Shown here: in pieces, positions 40,383 through 48,154 of the stretch
How positions within the stretch are numbered: position 1 is the first letter of the stretch
Layout of the letters: each line of letters opens with the position of its first letter
NCBI GenBank assembly: GCA_001657395.1
Contig: LYSY01000008.1
Location: 354,921-418,920, forward strand
Length of the DNA stretch: 64,000 bases
From: Rhodospirillales bacterium BBD 1991-14
GTDB taxonomy: Bacteria > Pseudomonadota > Alphaproteobacteria > Kiloniellales > Kiloniellaceae
Reading direction: 5' to 3'
The notes under the pieces: model-generated
What the model saw: only the letters and a program-made list of their open reading frames with translations
What the model was told of the DNA's origin: nothing
The model's database searches: none
Position numbers and translations under genes: made by a program

Positions 40383-41138
40383 ATGACAAGCATGGATCTG
40401 AACTGGCGTGCGGAAGAGGCCTGCATGAGCGCCTGGCCCTCGCCGCGGCAGATGCTTTTGAGCGGCTGGCTGCTGCGCGCCGCCGGCGGCTCCACCCGGC
40501 GGACCAACTCGGTGAATCCTTTGCGCGGCGGCCCGCGCGATCCGGCGGCGATCCTGGCTGCCGCCGAAGCCACCTACGCCGCGCTCGGTCAGACGGCATT
40601 GTTTCGCGTCCCCTCCATAGCGGCGGAGATGGACGGGCCGCTGGCGGCCGGCGGCTACACGGCGGAGGGCGAGACCCTGACCCTCTTCAACGACCTCTCC
40701 GCATGGCCGCAGACGCAAGGCACGGCGACGCGCCTGACCGCGGAGGCCGACGGCGACTGGCTGCAGGCCCGCGCGGCCCTGAGCCCCGCCGACACGGCCG
40801 ACAGCGCGGTCTTCGAAACGATGGTCAGCACCATCATGCTGCCGCGCATCTTCGCCGCGACCCGGCACGAAGGAGCGGTGGTCGCCCTGGCCTATGGCGT
40901 GCTGCACGACGGTCTGGCCGTGGTCGAGGCGGTCGTCACCGATGCCCGCTGGCGCCAGCGCGGCTTTGGCCGCCAGACGGTCGGCGCGGTCCTGAACTGG
41001 GCTGTAACCGCGGGGGCCGGGGCCGCCTGCCTGCAGGTGGTGGCCGACAATCCCGCGGCCCTTGCGCTTTACCGCTCTCTCGGCTTCACGACGGAGCTCT
41101 ACCGCTACCACTACCGCCGCAAATCTCTGCCGCTCTGA
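40383..41138 (+). CDS. GNAT-family N-acetyltransferase
   Basis: 251 residues. The C-terminal half is a GNAT domain: LAVVEAVVTDARWRQRGFGR holds motif A (RxxGxG/A) for acetyl-CoA, and AACLQVVADNPAALALYRSL followed by GFTTELYRYHYR closes the fold. The N-terminal half (EEACMSAWPSPRQMLLSGWL) is the conserved leader of a bacterial acetyltransferase group with unknown substrate. ATG 40383 is chosen since upstream sequence has no matching composition. Confidence 0.85.
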   Translation: MTSMDLNWRAEEACMSAWPSPRQMLLSGWLLRAAGGSTRRTNSVNPLRGGPRDPAAILAAAEATYAALGQTALFRVPSIAAEMDGPLAAGGYTAEGETLTLFNDLSAWPQTQGTATRLTAEADGDWLQARAALSPADTADSAVFETMVSTIMLPRIFAATRHEGAVVALAYGVLHDGLAVVEAVVTDARWRQRGFGRQTVGAVLNWAVTAGAGAACLQVVADNPAALALYRSLGFTTELYRYHYRRKSLPL

Positions 41139-41173
41139 ATGCGGGGGCCGGTGCCGTCAAACAAGAAAAGCGC

Positions 41174-41740
41174 CTAGTCTTTGCCGGGCTCCTCATGGCC
41201 TTCCAGGAAGGCGCGGGCGCCGGGATGCCACGGCACCCCCAGATCTTTTGCGCCCTGGCCGGCGGGGACCAGCTCCGTGCCGACCAGGGCTGAGGCCACC
41301 AGCCAGGCATGCCGTTCGGGGAACTCGGCCCGGGCGACCAGAAGCCGGTCGGTCAGCGGCAGCAGCAGGCGGAGGGCGACGGGCCCGTAGGCGGCAAAAC
41401 CGCCACTGCCGGCCAGCATGGCCGTGGCATCGTCCGGACCGAGGGTCGCCACGTCCATCTGCGCGGTTGCCAGCAGGCTGGCCAGGCGCCCGGCATTGGG
41501 CGCCCGCGCAACCCGCGACTTCGCCGCCGGGAGGTGTTCGTCCAGCAGCCCCACCACCCGCTTGGCCAGATCGTAGGTCGCGGGATCGGCCCTGTGGCAG
41601 CCGATCAGCAGGTGCTTCTTGCGGTAGACCACCCACTGGCCATAGGGCGTGTGGCCGCCCAGCAGCACGGCCGCCGCCGCCCCGGCGGCGGCCCGCAGGC
41701 CCAGGCCGAGCGCCCTGCGGCGGGTGCGGCTCGTGATCAC
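41174..41740 (-). CDS. TAXI-like periplasmic binding protein, short
   Basis: 188 residues. TSRTRRRALGLGLRAAAGAA is a Tat-like leader (RRRALGLG) with a hydrophobic core. The mature part (KHLLIGCHRADPATYDLAKR, LLATAQMDVATLGPDDATA) resembles one lobe of TAXI-type TRAP binding proteins but is much shorter than the usual 320 residues. GTG 41740 overlaps the formamidase stop (GTGA), so it is translationally coupled to it and may deliver its substrate or product. The family assignment is by eye. Confidence 0.5.
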   Translation of the reverse strand: MITSRTRRRALGLGLRAAAGAAAAVLLGGHTPYGQWVVYRKKHLLIGCHRADPATYDLAKRVVGLLDEHLPAAKSRVARAPNAGRLASLLATAQMDVATLGPDDATAMLAGSGGFAAYGPVALRLLLPLTDRLLVARAEFPERHAWLVASALVGTELVPAGQGAKDLGVPWHPGARAFLEGHEEPGKD

Positions 41741-43008
41741 TCTTCGAAGACGTCCTCGTTCAGCACGGCGGTGACGACGTAGTTCGGCACGTCGACCACC
41801 TGGCCGATCCTCAGGTCGACCGCAACGCTGGCCAGGATGTAGGCCTGCTCCGCCGTCAGGCCGTGCTCGCGCTGGATGTAGGCGATCATCTTGATCAGTG
41901 CGTCGCGGGCCGCCAACGTCAGATCCTCGGAGAGGTTGGTGAGGTCGGCGATCTTCTCGCTGTCCAGGTAAGTGTGCGGGGGCGGAACCTCGCCTGCGGC
42001 CTTCAGCGGCAGGCCGATGGTCTGATAGAACTTCGAGGGCTCGATGTCCTTGATCTGCGTACCGCCTTCGACCTCGGGCCCCGTGATGACCGCGCCCTGG
42101 CCCTTGCGGATATCCACCGTCAGCGTCACCACCGCGCCGGTTTCGATCGCCGTGCCGGACACTTCGCCGTCGCCCTGGGCAAAGTGCACATCGCCGACGA
42201 AGAGCCCGCAGCCCTCGACGAAGCAGGGCAGCAGCAGGGTCGTGCCGACCTGCATCTGCTGCACGTCCATGTTGCCGCCGTTCTCGCGCGGCGGAACGGT
42301 GCGCAGGCATTGATCCCGCGCCGGGCCTTCCGGTCCGCAGACCGCCGAAGGCAGCGCCCCGATGGGCTGCGGGGGCAGGGCGATGCCGCCGGCCTCGGCC
42401 AGCAGCCGTTCCCGCTCCAGCCAGGTCTCGACCTCCGGCTGGCCGGGCATGACGCCGACCGAACCCATGAAGGCCTCGTAGGGCACCTTGACGCCCGGCA
42501 TCTGGTCGGAGACGGCGTGGGTGCGGCTCAGTTTCCAGTTCACCAGATAGGGCTCGGTATAGATGTCACGCAGGAAACCGAAGCCGGGCACGATGACGGT
42601 GTAGCCGTACTCGTCCGGTTCGATGTCGACCAGGGTGACAGCGATGACATCGCCGCGCTCGGCGCCCTCGATGTGCACCGGTCCGGTCATGGGATGGACG
42701 AGATTGAGGTCCAGGGCGGCCAGATCGTCGGCATTGGAGTCGAGCGTGAGGTCGGAATCCAGCGCATCGCGCGTGTGGTAGACGATCGTGTCGCCGGGGT
42801 TGGCGCGCACCACCGCAGGGATGTCCGGGTGATATCGATTGAAGCAGTTCGGGTCGTCGACGCAGTGCGCGCCTTGTTTCTCGATCACCACCCGGGTCTG
42901 CCACTTCACGTCGGTGGTGTCGGCCACCGCGTCCCCCACGATGCCCCCCACGGGACCCCCCGCAGCTCCGAGGACTGCAACCGCACAGACTACGAACAGA
43001 GTTCTCAT
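41737..43008 (-). CDS. Secreted acetamidase/formamidase
   Basis: 423 residues. A signal peptide (MRTLFVVCAVAVLGAAGGPV) leads to the FmdA_AmdA fold: DPNCFNRYHPDIPAVVRANP, HPMTGPVHIEGAERGDVIAV, ENGGNMDVQQMQVGTTLLLP and GDVHFAQGDGEVSGTAIETG, which hold the Zn-binding and catalytic residues. Most family members are cytoplasmic; export to the periplasm is unusual. AGGAGG lies before ATG 43008. It hydrolyses formamide or short amides to ammonia and the acid. The next gene is coupled by overlap. Confidence 0.88.
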   Translation of the reverse strand: MRTLFVVCAVAVLGAAGGPVGGIVGDAVADTTDVKWQTRVVIEKQGAHCVDDPNCFNRYHPDIPAVVRANPGDTIVYHTRDALDSDLTLDSNADDLAALDLNLVHPMTGPVHIEGAERGDVIAVTLVDIEPDEYGYTVIVPGFGFLRDIYTEPYLVNWKLSRTHAVSDQMPGVKVPYEAFMGSVGVMPGQPEVETWLERERLLAEAGGIALPPQPIGALPSAVCGPEGPARDQCLRTVPPRENGGNMDVQQMQVGTTLLLPCFVEGCGLFVGDVHFAQGDGEVSGTAIETGAVVTLTVDIRKGQGAVITGPEVEGGTQIKDIEPSKFYQTIGLPLKAAGEVPPPHTYLDSEKIADLTNLSEDLTLAARDALIKMIAYIQREHGLTAEQAYILASVAVDLRIGQVVDVPNYVVTAVLNEDVFEE

Positions 43009-43174
43009 GATCCGCCTCCTGTCATGCCGGCTTGTTCTTGGTTCTTCGCGCCAGCGCATTGCAGCGGGATGCCCCAGCCAGATCCCCGCCGAAAGAACAG
43101 GATAGCAGGGCCGCCCTTAGACCGGAAGTTTGGCGACCGAGAGGTAGGGCGGTCCGGTCATAGGTCTACGCCCG

Positions 43175-43687
43175 TTACCGCGCAGGGTAGACGACCAGGT
43201 CGAAGCCTTCCTCCGCGCCCGGGGCATGAAACAGGCTGGTGAAACGGTCGTAGTCGGCTTCACTGGGCAAGAACGCATGCCCGCCGTCCGCGTTTCTCTG
43301 CCGCAGGCGCGCTTTGCAGAGACCGTCGGGCAGGTCCAGAAAGTGCAGACGGTGCGCCACCCCGGCTGCCTCGAAGACGCGGCGCAGGTCCTGCCGCGCC
43401 CCGACCGTATTGGCCGGGGCGTCCAAGACGACGCTGAGGCCGCTGCGCAGCAGGGCGGTCACATGGTCCGCCATGACGCCGCGCAGGCGCCGCGAACAGC
43501 GTGCGTAGTCTTCCAGAGTTGCGATCTCGCCCGGGTAGAGCCGTGCCAGCCAGTCGTCTTCGCAGATCAGCACCCTGCCCGGCGCCGCAGCGAGGCGGCG
43601 CGCCAGCGTCGACTTGCCCGATGCGATCTTGCCACAAAACAGATGCAGAACCGGCGCGCCTGCGGGCGGCGGGGCCGCCGTCATCAT
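43175..43687 (-). CDS. Small P-loop kinase
   Basis: 170 residues. Walker A GKIASGKST (about 19-27) begins an adenylate-kinase-like fold; ICEDDWLARLYPGEIATLED is the lid/acceptor region and SLVVLDAPANTVGARQDLRR-type strand follows (SVVLDAPANTVGARQDLRRV); RLRQRNADGGHAFL is the C-terminal Arg-containing helix. It belongs to the AAA_33 group, like zeta-type or chloramphenicol-phosphotransferase kinases. The phosphate acceptor is unknown. Confidence 0.85.
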   Translation of the reverse strand: MMTAAPPPAGAPVLHLFCGKIASGKSTLARRLAAAPGRVLICEDDWLARLYPGEIATLEDYARCSRRLRGVMADHVTALLRSGLSVVLDAPANTVGARQDLRRVFEAAGVAHRLHFLDLPDGLCKARLRQRNADGGHAFLPSEADYDRFTSLFHAPGAEEGFDLVVYPAR

Positions 43688-43696
43688 TCCCGCGCG

Positions 43697-44116
43697 TCAG
43701 CGCGTGCCCACATGCTTCTGGTCCACGTGCTTTTGGCCCAAATGTTTTTGGCCCACGTGCTTTTGCGAGGTCAGCACCGTGTCCACCTCGAAGACCTGGC
43801 GCAGGCAGCGGGCGATATAGTCACCGGTCTGCACGTCCAGGCCGTCGACCTGGATGTCGACGGCAAGGTCGCGGCCATCCGGCCCGGTGACGTCGCTGTG
43901 CCAGCGCGTCGGCACCAGGCCGCGCTTGGCAAAAAGCTCCAGGACCCGGGGCATAACCCCCGGCTCCGCCGCGGCCAGGATGGAGAAGCAGTAGACAGGC
44001 GCCGCGGCGCGCGCCCCAGGGGGCGCCACAGAGGGCGTCCGCGTACCGAGGTCGGAACGGGAAGCAGCGGGCCGCAGGGCGACCGGCGCAGAAACGGAAA
44101 GCATGGAAGCGGACAT
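43697..44116 (-). CDS. ACT-domain-like protein with QKHVG tail repeats
   Basis: 139 residues. The middle (VYCFSILAAAEPGVMPRVLE, then LFAKRGLVPTRWHSDVTG and YIARCLRQVFEVDTV) has the beta-alpha-beta-beta-alpha-beta order of ACT domains, as in acetolactate-synthase regulatory subunits. The tail has four copies of a QKHVG-type pentapeptide (QKHVGQKHLGQKHVDQKHVG), positions about 118-137. It is close to the kinase gene (9-base gap). Its ligand is unknown, probably an amino acid. Confidence 0.7.
   Translation of the reverse strand: MSASMLSVSAPVALRPAASRSDLGTRTPSVAPPGARAAAPVYCFSILAAAEPGVMPRVLELFAKRGLVPTRWHSDVTGPDGRDLAVDIQVDGLDVQTGDYIARCLRQVFEVDTVLTSQKHVGQKHLGQKHVDQKHVGTR
43704..43763 (-). repeat. 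15-base repeats encoding the QKHVG tail
   Basis: Four degenerate 15-base units within the ACT-like gene, one pentapeptide each, all keeping the frame. Differences between units are synonymous or conservative (V/L, G/D). Confidence 0.8.
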
Positions 44117-44239
44117 TGTCTGTCCCCTGAAACGGTGATCGCGAAACGTCGAAACGGCTTGTCCCGGCTACCCTCTGGGTGCCGGGTCCGTAATTCGAAT
44201 GGCGATGCCGTTCAGGCAGAAACTGTCCATAACGTCCCG

Positions 44240-44268
44240 ATGAGACGGGATTGCCGGGCAATTGTCAA
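44240..44268 (-). promoter_or_regulatory. Promoter with spacer palindrome for the ACT-like gene
   Basis: On the minus strand TTGACA (44263-44268) and TCTCAT (44240-44245) are 17 bases apart, and the spacer carries the perfect 13-base palindrome ATTGCC-C-GGCAAT (44250-44262). A protein bound there would block polymerase. A further TCCCG/CGGGA dyad flanks the -10. A leader of about 115 bases separates it from the ATG. Confidence 0.45.
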
Positions 44269-44339
44269 CAGGGGTAAGCGGGTGCATGGGCAGTCTACGC
44301 TCTTCCCACCCCGCGTTAACCCTGATTGTCCCCGCAGAT

Positions 44340-44957
44340 CTATGGTTCGATGGCCTCGACCTCGATGATCAGTTCGACCTCGTCGCCGACGGCTGGAGCA
44401 TAAGCAGCCATGCCGAAGTCGGTGCGCTTCAGGCTGCCGCGGGCGGAGAAACCCACCGTCTCCTTGCCCTGATAGATCGGGTGCGGCGACTTCAAGTTGA
44501 AGGTGACGTCCAGGGTGACCGGCTTGGTAACACCCAGCAGGGTCAGATCGCCGGTCAGGGTGCCGGTGTTGTCGCCGGTCTTGGCGATCCCGGTGCTGGT
44601 GAAGGTGATGGTCGGAAACTCTTCGACGTTGAAGAACTCGGCGCTGCGCAGGTGCTCGTCGCGCTTGGTGTGGTTTGTGTCAAGGCTAGCGGACTGCATG
44701 ACGATCTCCACCGCGGAATTCTCGACCGCGGCTTCATCGAAGGTGATGCTGCCCTGCACGTCGCCGATGCGGCCCACGGTGGCGGAGTAGCCAAGGTGGT
44801 CGACCAGGAAGATCACGTCGGCATGAGCGGAATCGAGGGTGTAGGTCTGGGCGGCCTGTGCGCCCTGGACGGACGTGAACGCCAGCGGCGCCGCCAGCAG
44901 TCCGGCAGCAAACGCGCGGCCGGCGCGGCGGGCTTTCAGGGTCGTCAAGAGCGGCAT
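44340..44957 (-). CDS. YceI-like secreted lipocalin-fold protein
   Basis: 205 residues: signal peptide to about residue 36 (AFTSVQGAQAAQ), then the YceI barrel: YTLDSAHADVIFLVDHLGYS, SLDTNHTKRDEHLRSAEFFN, PTITFTSTGIAKTG and DVTFNLKSPHPIYQGKETVG. YceI proteins bind isoprenoids such as ubiquinone. It is the last gene of a b561-YceI-YceI operon and begins 59 bases after the second YceI gene. Confidence 0.92.
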   Translation of the reverse strand: MPLLTTLKARRAGRAFAAGLLAAPLAFTSVQGAQAAQTYTLDSAHADVIFLVDHLGYSATVGRIGDVQGSITFDEAAVENSAVEIVMQSASLDTNHTKRDEHLRSAEFFNVEEFPTITFTSTGIAKTGDNTGTLTGDLTLLGVTKPVTLDVTFNLKSPHPIYQGKETVGFSARGSLKRTDFGMAAYAPAVGDEVELIIEVEAIEP

Positions 44958-45016
44958 GTGGAGTCTCCCAAGGTGTCGTCGTGATGGATGGGGAACGGCG
45001 GCACTACGGCCCAAAG

Positions 45017-45598
45017 CTATGAACCGGAACGGCTGGCGGTGATGTCGATGCGGATGACCACCGCCTCCCCCACCACCGAGGTGTCGGCCCAGAGGCCCTG
45101 GCCGATGCCGTAGTCGAGGCGGCTTACCTCCAGTTCGCCGCTGGCCCGGGCGCGTTGGACGCCGGCCTCTTCGGTGATGACAAGGGTGAAGGGCAGCACC
45201 ACCGGCAGGGTCGCGTCGCGCATGGTGAGCTCGCCCGCCGCCTCGAAGCGGTCGCCGCCCAATGCGGTGAAGCCCTCGGCCATAAAGCGCGCCTCTGGCC
45301 ATTGGGCCACGTCGAAAAGCGCGGCGGAGCGGATGGTGTCGTCGCGGTCCTTGCTCTCGCTGTTGACGCTGGCGACGTCGATGACGACGGCCACCCGGCT
45401 GGCAGCAAGGTTGCCGGGGTCGAAGGCGATCTCCGCGGTGAAGGCCTCGAAGGCGCCCTCCACCGCTGCGCCGGACTGTGTGGCGACGAAGCCGACGCGG
45501 CTGTCCTCCTCCACCGTCCAGAACGGGACATCGTTGGCCGCCGCCGCAGCGCTCCAGAACGCACCGGCCGCTGCAAGGGCGCGGATGATCCGCGTCAT
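45017..45598 (-). CDS. Second YceI-like secreted protein
   Basis: 193 residues with signal peptide (IIRALAAAGAFWSAAAAAND) and YceI barrel (WTVEEDSRVGFVATQSGAAV, SVNSESKDRDDTIRSAALFD, DYGIGQGLWADTSVVGEAVV). ATG 45598 overlaps the b561 stop by 4 bases. This YceI subtype usually travels with cytochrome b561 and may pass quinone or a lipid carrier to it. Confidence 0.92.
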   Translation of the reverse strand: MTRIIRALAAAGAFWSAAAAANDVPFWTVEEDSRVGFVATQSGAAVEGAFEAFTAEIAFDPGNLAASRVAVVIDVASVNSESKDRDDTIRSAALFDVAQWPEARFMAEGFTALGGDRFEAAGELTMRDATLPVVLPFTLVITEEAGVQRARASGELEVSRLDYGIGQGLWADTSVVGEAVVIRIDITASRSGS

Positions 45599-46176
45599 CG
45601 CCCGGCACCCGGCCTGGCGCCCGGACCAGCACTCGGCCCGGCCAGCGGCAGCATGCGGGTCAGCACGTCGTCCTTCACCACGAAGTGGTGGCGCAGGGCG
45701 GCCAGAATGTGGATGACCAACAGCACCAGGATGACCCGCGCCAGCAGGTGGTGAGCGCTTTCCAGCACCTGCTTCACCTCCTCGCTGGGGCCGATCAGCG
45801 CCGGCAGGGTGAAGAGGCCGAAGACCACCACGGGAAAGTTCGCGGCCGCGGAATGGAGAATGCCGATGAGCGGCTGGGCCAGCAGCACGACATAAAGCGC
45901 GATGTGGCTGGCATGGGCGGCGCGGCGCTCCCAGCCCGCCATGCGCTCCGGCAGGCTGGGCGGCGGCGAGTACCAGCGCCAGGCCAGCCGCAGCACGGCC
46001 AGCGCCAGGATGGTCACGCCCACCGACTTGTGAAGGTTGATGATCCGGACTTTCTCCGGCGACAGCGGCATGCCGTCCTGGATCCAGGCCAGGGCGAAGA
46101 TGGCGATGAAGAGCGCCACCGTCACCCAGTGCAGGATCTGCGCGACGGCCCCGTAGCGATCGGCGCTGTTGGTCAT
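45595..46176 (-). CDS. Cytochrome b561-family protein
   Basis: 193 residues from ATG 46176 and four membrane helices. Heme-ligating His residues sit in AQILHWVTVALFIAIFALAW, INLHKSVGVTILALAVLRLA, SHIALYVVLLAQPLIGILHS and HHLLARVILVLLVIHILAAL with the final RHHFV. It transfers electrons from a quinol or superoxide-derived pool to the periplasmic face. ATG 46194 is an alternative start. It is first in the b561-YceI-YceI operon. Confidence 0.9.
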   Translation of the reverse strand: MTNSADRYGAVAQILHWVTVALFIAIFALAWIQDGMPLSPEKVRIINLHKSVGVTILALAVLRLAWRWYSPPPSLPERMAGWERRAAHASHIALYVVLLAQPLIGILHSAAANFPVVVFGLFTLPALIGPSEEVKQVLESAHHLLARVILVLLVIHILAALRHHFVVKDDVLTRMLPLAGPSAGPGARPGAGR

Positions 46177-46570
46177 CCGTATCGTCCGCCGCATCGTCCG
46201 AAAATCCCAGTTGGCCAGGCGGCGCAGGCAGGTTCGCCGCGGGCCACTTCAACCTAGGGCCGGTGCTCCGACAGCGCTGAATCAAATATGTTTGAACGCC
46301 CGCCGCCTTGACAGTTGCGTCCTGCGAAATATACGCGGCCCGGCGCCGATCCGTTCCCGGTCGGCGCCGCGGACGCCTTCTGTCCATTAGGCGCACCCTA
46401 TGCCAAAGCGCTCACTCGTCACCCTCGGGCTTGTCCCGAGGGTCCATGGGACCGCTCGCTGGAACCTCTGCCGGAAAGTTTCGGTTTCGCCTCCACAATG
46501 GATGCTCGGGTCAAGCCCGAGCATGACGATAGGGGAGCGGAGCAGCGGTCACCCCCACCCCCCAGACCCC
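46177..46570. other. Gap with dispersed palindromic repeat copy A
   Basis: 394 bases between b561 and the orphan TRAP binding-protein gene. It holds repeat copy A (46418-46528) and an AT-richer patch at 46270-46330 that may be the b561 promoter. No gene is convincing. Confidence 0.6.
46418..46528. repeat. Dispersed palindromic repeat, copy A
   Basis: About 110 bases: a left hairpin CTCGGGCTTGTCCCGAG, a middle part with GGAACCTCTGCCGGAAAGTT, and a right hairpin ATGCTCGGGTCAAGCCCGAGCAT. The same order recurs at 47815-47924 and 48013-48123, and in diverged form at 55986-56090. Confidence 0.88.
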
Positions 46571-47671
46571 TTAAGCCCAGACCTGGCGGCGCTGGCGCAG
46601 CATGGTCTCCTCGAAAGAGCCCTGATAGGCGGCGGACTTGCGCAGGAAGGCCATGTAGGAGGCATGGACCTTCTGGGTCAGGGCGTTGGTGGCGCCGATC
46701 TCCTCGGCCACCTCGCGCGTCACATCGCCGAGGCGGGCGACGATCCCCTCGGAGAAGCTGCGCAGTTCCACGTCGTAGTCCGCCAATAGAGGACCGAAGG
46801 CCTCGATGTTGTGGTAGGCGAAATCGGTCAGGGTATCCTGCGCGGTCGCCGTGGCCGCGGCCTGGAAGATGGCTTTCAGGTCGTCCGGCAGGGCCTCGAA
46901 CTTTGCCTTGTTGACGGTGATCTCCAGGCCGGGCCCGGGCTCGTGAAAGGCCGGGGCGTAGTAGTAGCGGGCAACCTTCTGCAGGCCGAAAGCGACGTCG
47001 TTCCAGGGGCCGATCCACTCCGCCGCGTCGATAGCGCCAGACTGCATGGAGGGCAGGATCTCGCCCGGCGGCAGCAGCACGACGACAGCGCCGATGCGCC
47101 GCATGACCTCGCCGCCCAGGCCGGCGATGCGGATCTTCAGGCCCTGCAGATCCTCGACGGAGTTGATCTCGCTCTTGAACCAGCCGCCGGCCTGCACGCC
47201 GCTGGAGCCGGCGTAGAAGGGCTTCAGGCCGAAGTCGGCATAGACCTCGTCCCAGAGGTCCTGGCCGCCGCCGTAGGTCAGCCAGGCCGGCAGCTCGACG
47301 GCGTTGAGGCCGAAGGGCAGCGTGGTGAAGTAGTTGAAGGCCTTGGACTTGCCGACCCAGAAGTAGGGCGTGCCGTGCAGGATGTCGGCGGAGCCCGACT
47401 GCACCGCATCGAAGCTCTCGAAGGGCGGCACCAGCTCGCCGGCGCCGAAGGTGCGGATGGCGATGCGCCCGCCGCTCATCGCCATGACCCGCTGGGCGAA
47501 GCGCTCGGCGTTGACGCCGACCCCCGGCGTGCCCTTGGGCCAGGGCATCACCATGTTCCATTCCACCCGGTCCTGGGCGATGGCCGGCGCCGCCAGCGTG
47601 GTTGAGGCAGCGGCAGCCGCCCCGCCCGCCGCCGCCAGACCGGCGCGCTTCATGAATTTCCGGCGTTTCAT
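46571..47671 (-). CDS. Orphan TRAP substrate-binding protein (DctP type)
   Basis: 366 residues. A Tat leader (MKRRKFMKRAGLAAAGG) is followed by the DctP fold: WNMVMPWPKGTPGVGVNAER, GGRIAIRTFGAGELVPPFES, LKIRIAGLGGEVMRRIGAVV and GAIDAAEWIGPWNDVAFGLQ. The last segment is typical of TRAP proteins for 2-oxo acids or lactate (TakP-like). AGGAG precedes the ATG at 47671. No DctQ or DctM genes adjoin it, so it must use a permease encoded elsewhere. Confidence 0.9.
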   Translation of the reverse strand: MKRRKFMKRAGLAAAGGAAAAASTTLAAPAIAQDRVEWNMVMPWPKGTPGVGVNAERFAQRVMAMSGGRIAIRTFGAGELVPPFESFDAVQSGSADILHGTPYFWVGKSKAFNYFTTLPFGLNAVELPAWLTYGGGQDLWDEVYADFGLKPFYAGSSGVQAGGWFKSEINSVEDLQGLKIRIAGLGGEVMRRIGAVVVLLPPGEILPSMQSGAIDAAEWIGPWNDVAFGLQKVARYYYAPAFHEPGPGLEITVNKAKFEALPDDLKAIFQAAATATAQDTLTDFAYHNIEAFGPLLADYDVELRSFSEGIVARLGDVTREVAEEIGATNALTQKVHASYMAFLRKSAAYQGSFEETMLRQRRQVWA

Positions 47672-47814
47672 TCTGTGGTCTCCTCCCAACAAAGCTGCCG
47701 GCGCGGCGCTCATCGAATGCCCGCGCGGTCGTGTTGGCCGGGAGCCTAGCGGCCCTGTCCGGAAAACGCCACTGGCTGCTTGCAGATGCAGCGGACTTGC
47801 AGGCTTCCATTCTT

Positions 47815-47924
47815 GTCACGTCAGGACTTGATCCGAGGGTCCATGGGGCCGCACGCGGGGACCCTGCCGGAGAGGTTCGGGCGTGCCGCTGCCATGGACG
47901 TCCGGGTCAAGCCCGAGCATGACG
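47815..47924. repeat. Dispersed palindromic repeat, copy B
   Basis: Same architecture as copy A: CAGGACTTGATCCGAGGGTC on the left and GTCCGGGTCAAGCCCGAGCA on the right. The left stem has decayed slightly. Confidence 0.85.
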
Positions 47925-48012
47925 GTTGCGGGGATGCAGGCGCAGGGATGCAGGACCAGCGACGTGACTGCTTGTCCGTCAGGCACACACTGATGTCGCG
48001 ACCCACTCCATC

Positions 48013-48123
48013 GTCACCCTCGGACTTGATCCGAGGGTCCATGGGGCCGCACGCTGGGACCTCTATTGGAAGGCTTCGGTCCTGACTTTGCCATGGATGC
48101 TCGGGCAAAGCCCGAGCATGACG
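48013..48123. repeat. Dispersed palindromic repeat, copy C
   Basis: CCTCGGACTTGATCCGAGGG on the left, TGCTCGGGCAAAGCCCGAGC on the right, in the same orientation as copies A and B. It lies just beyond the ecm stop codon and may help end its mRNA. Confidence 0.88.
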
Positions 48124-48154
48124 GTTTGGGAAACGCCCTACGCCGCGTCCTGGC

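Larger units (their letters stand above)
47672..48154. other. Gap with repeat copies B and C
   Basis: 483 bases between the orphan TRAP protein and the ecm stop. Two copies of the dispersed palindromic repeat (47815-47924 and 48013-48123) fill nearly half of it. No gene is convincing. Confidence 0.65.
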
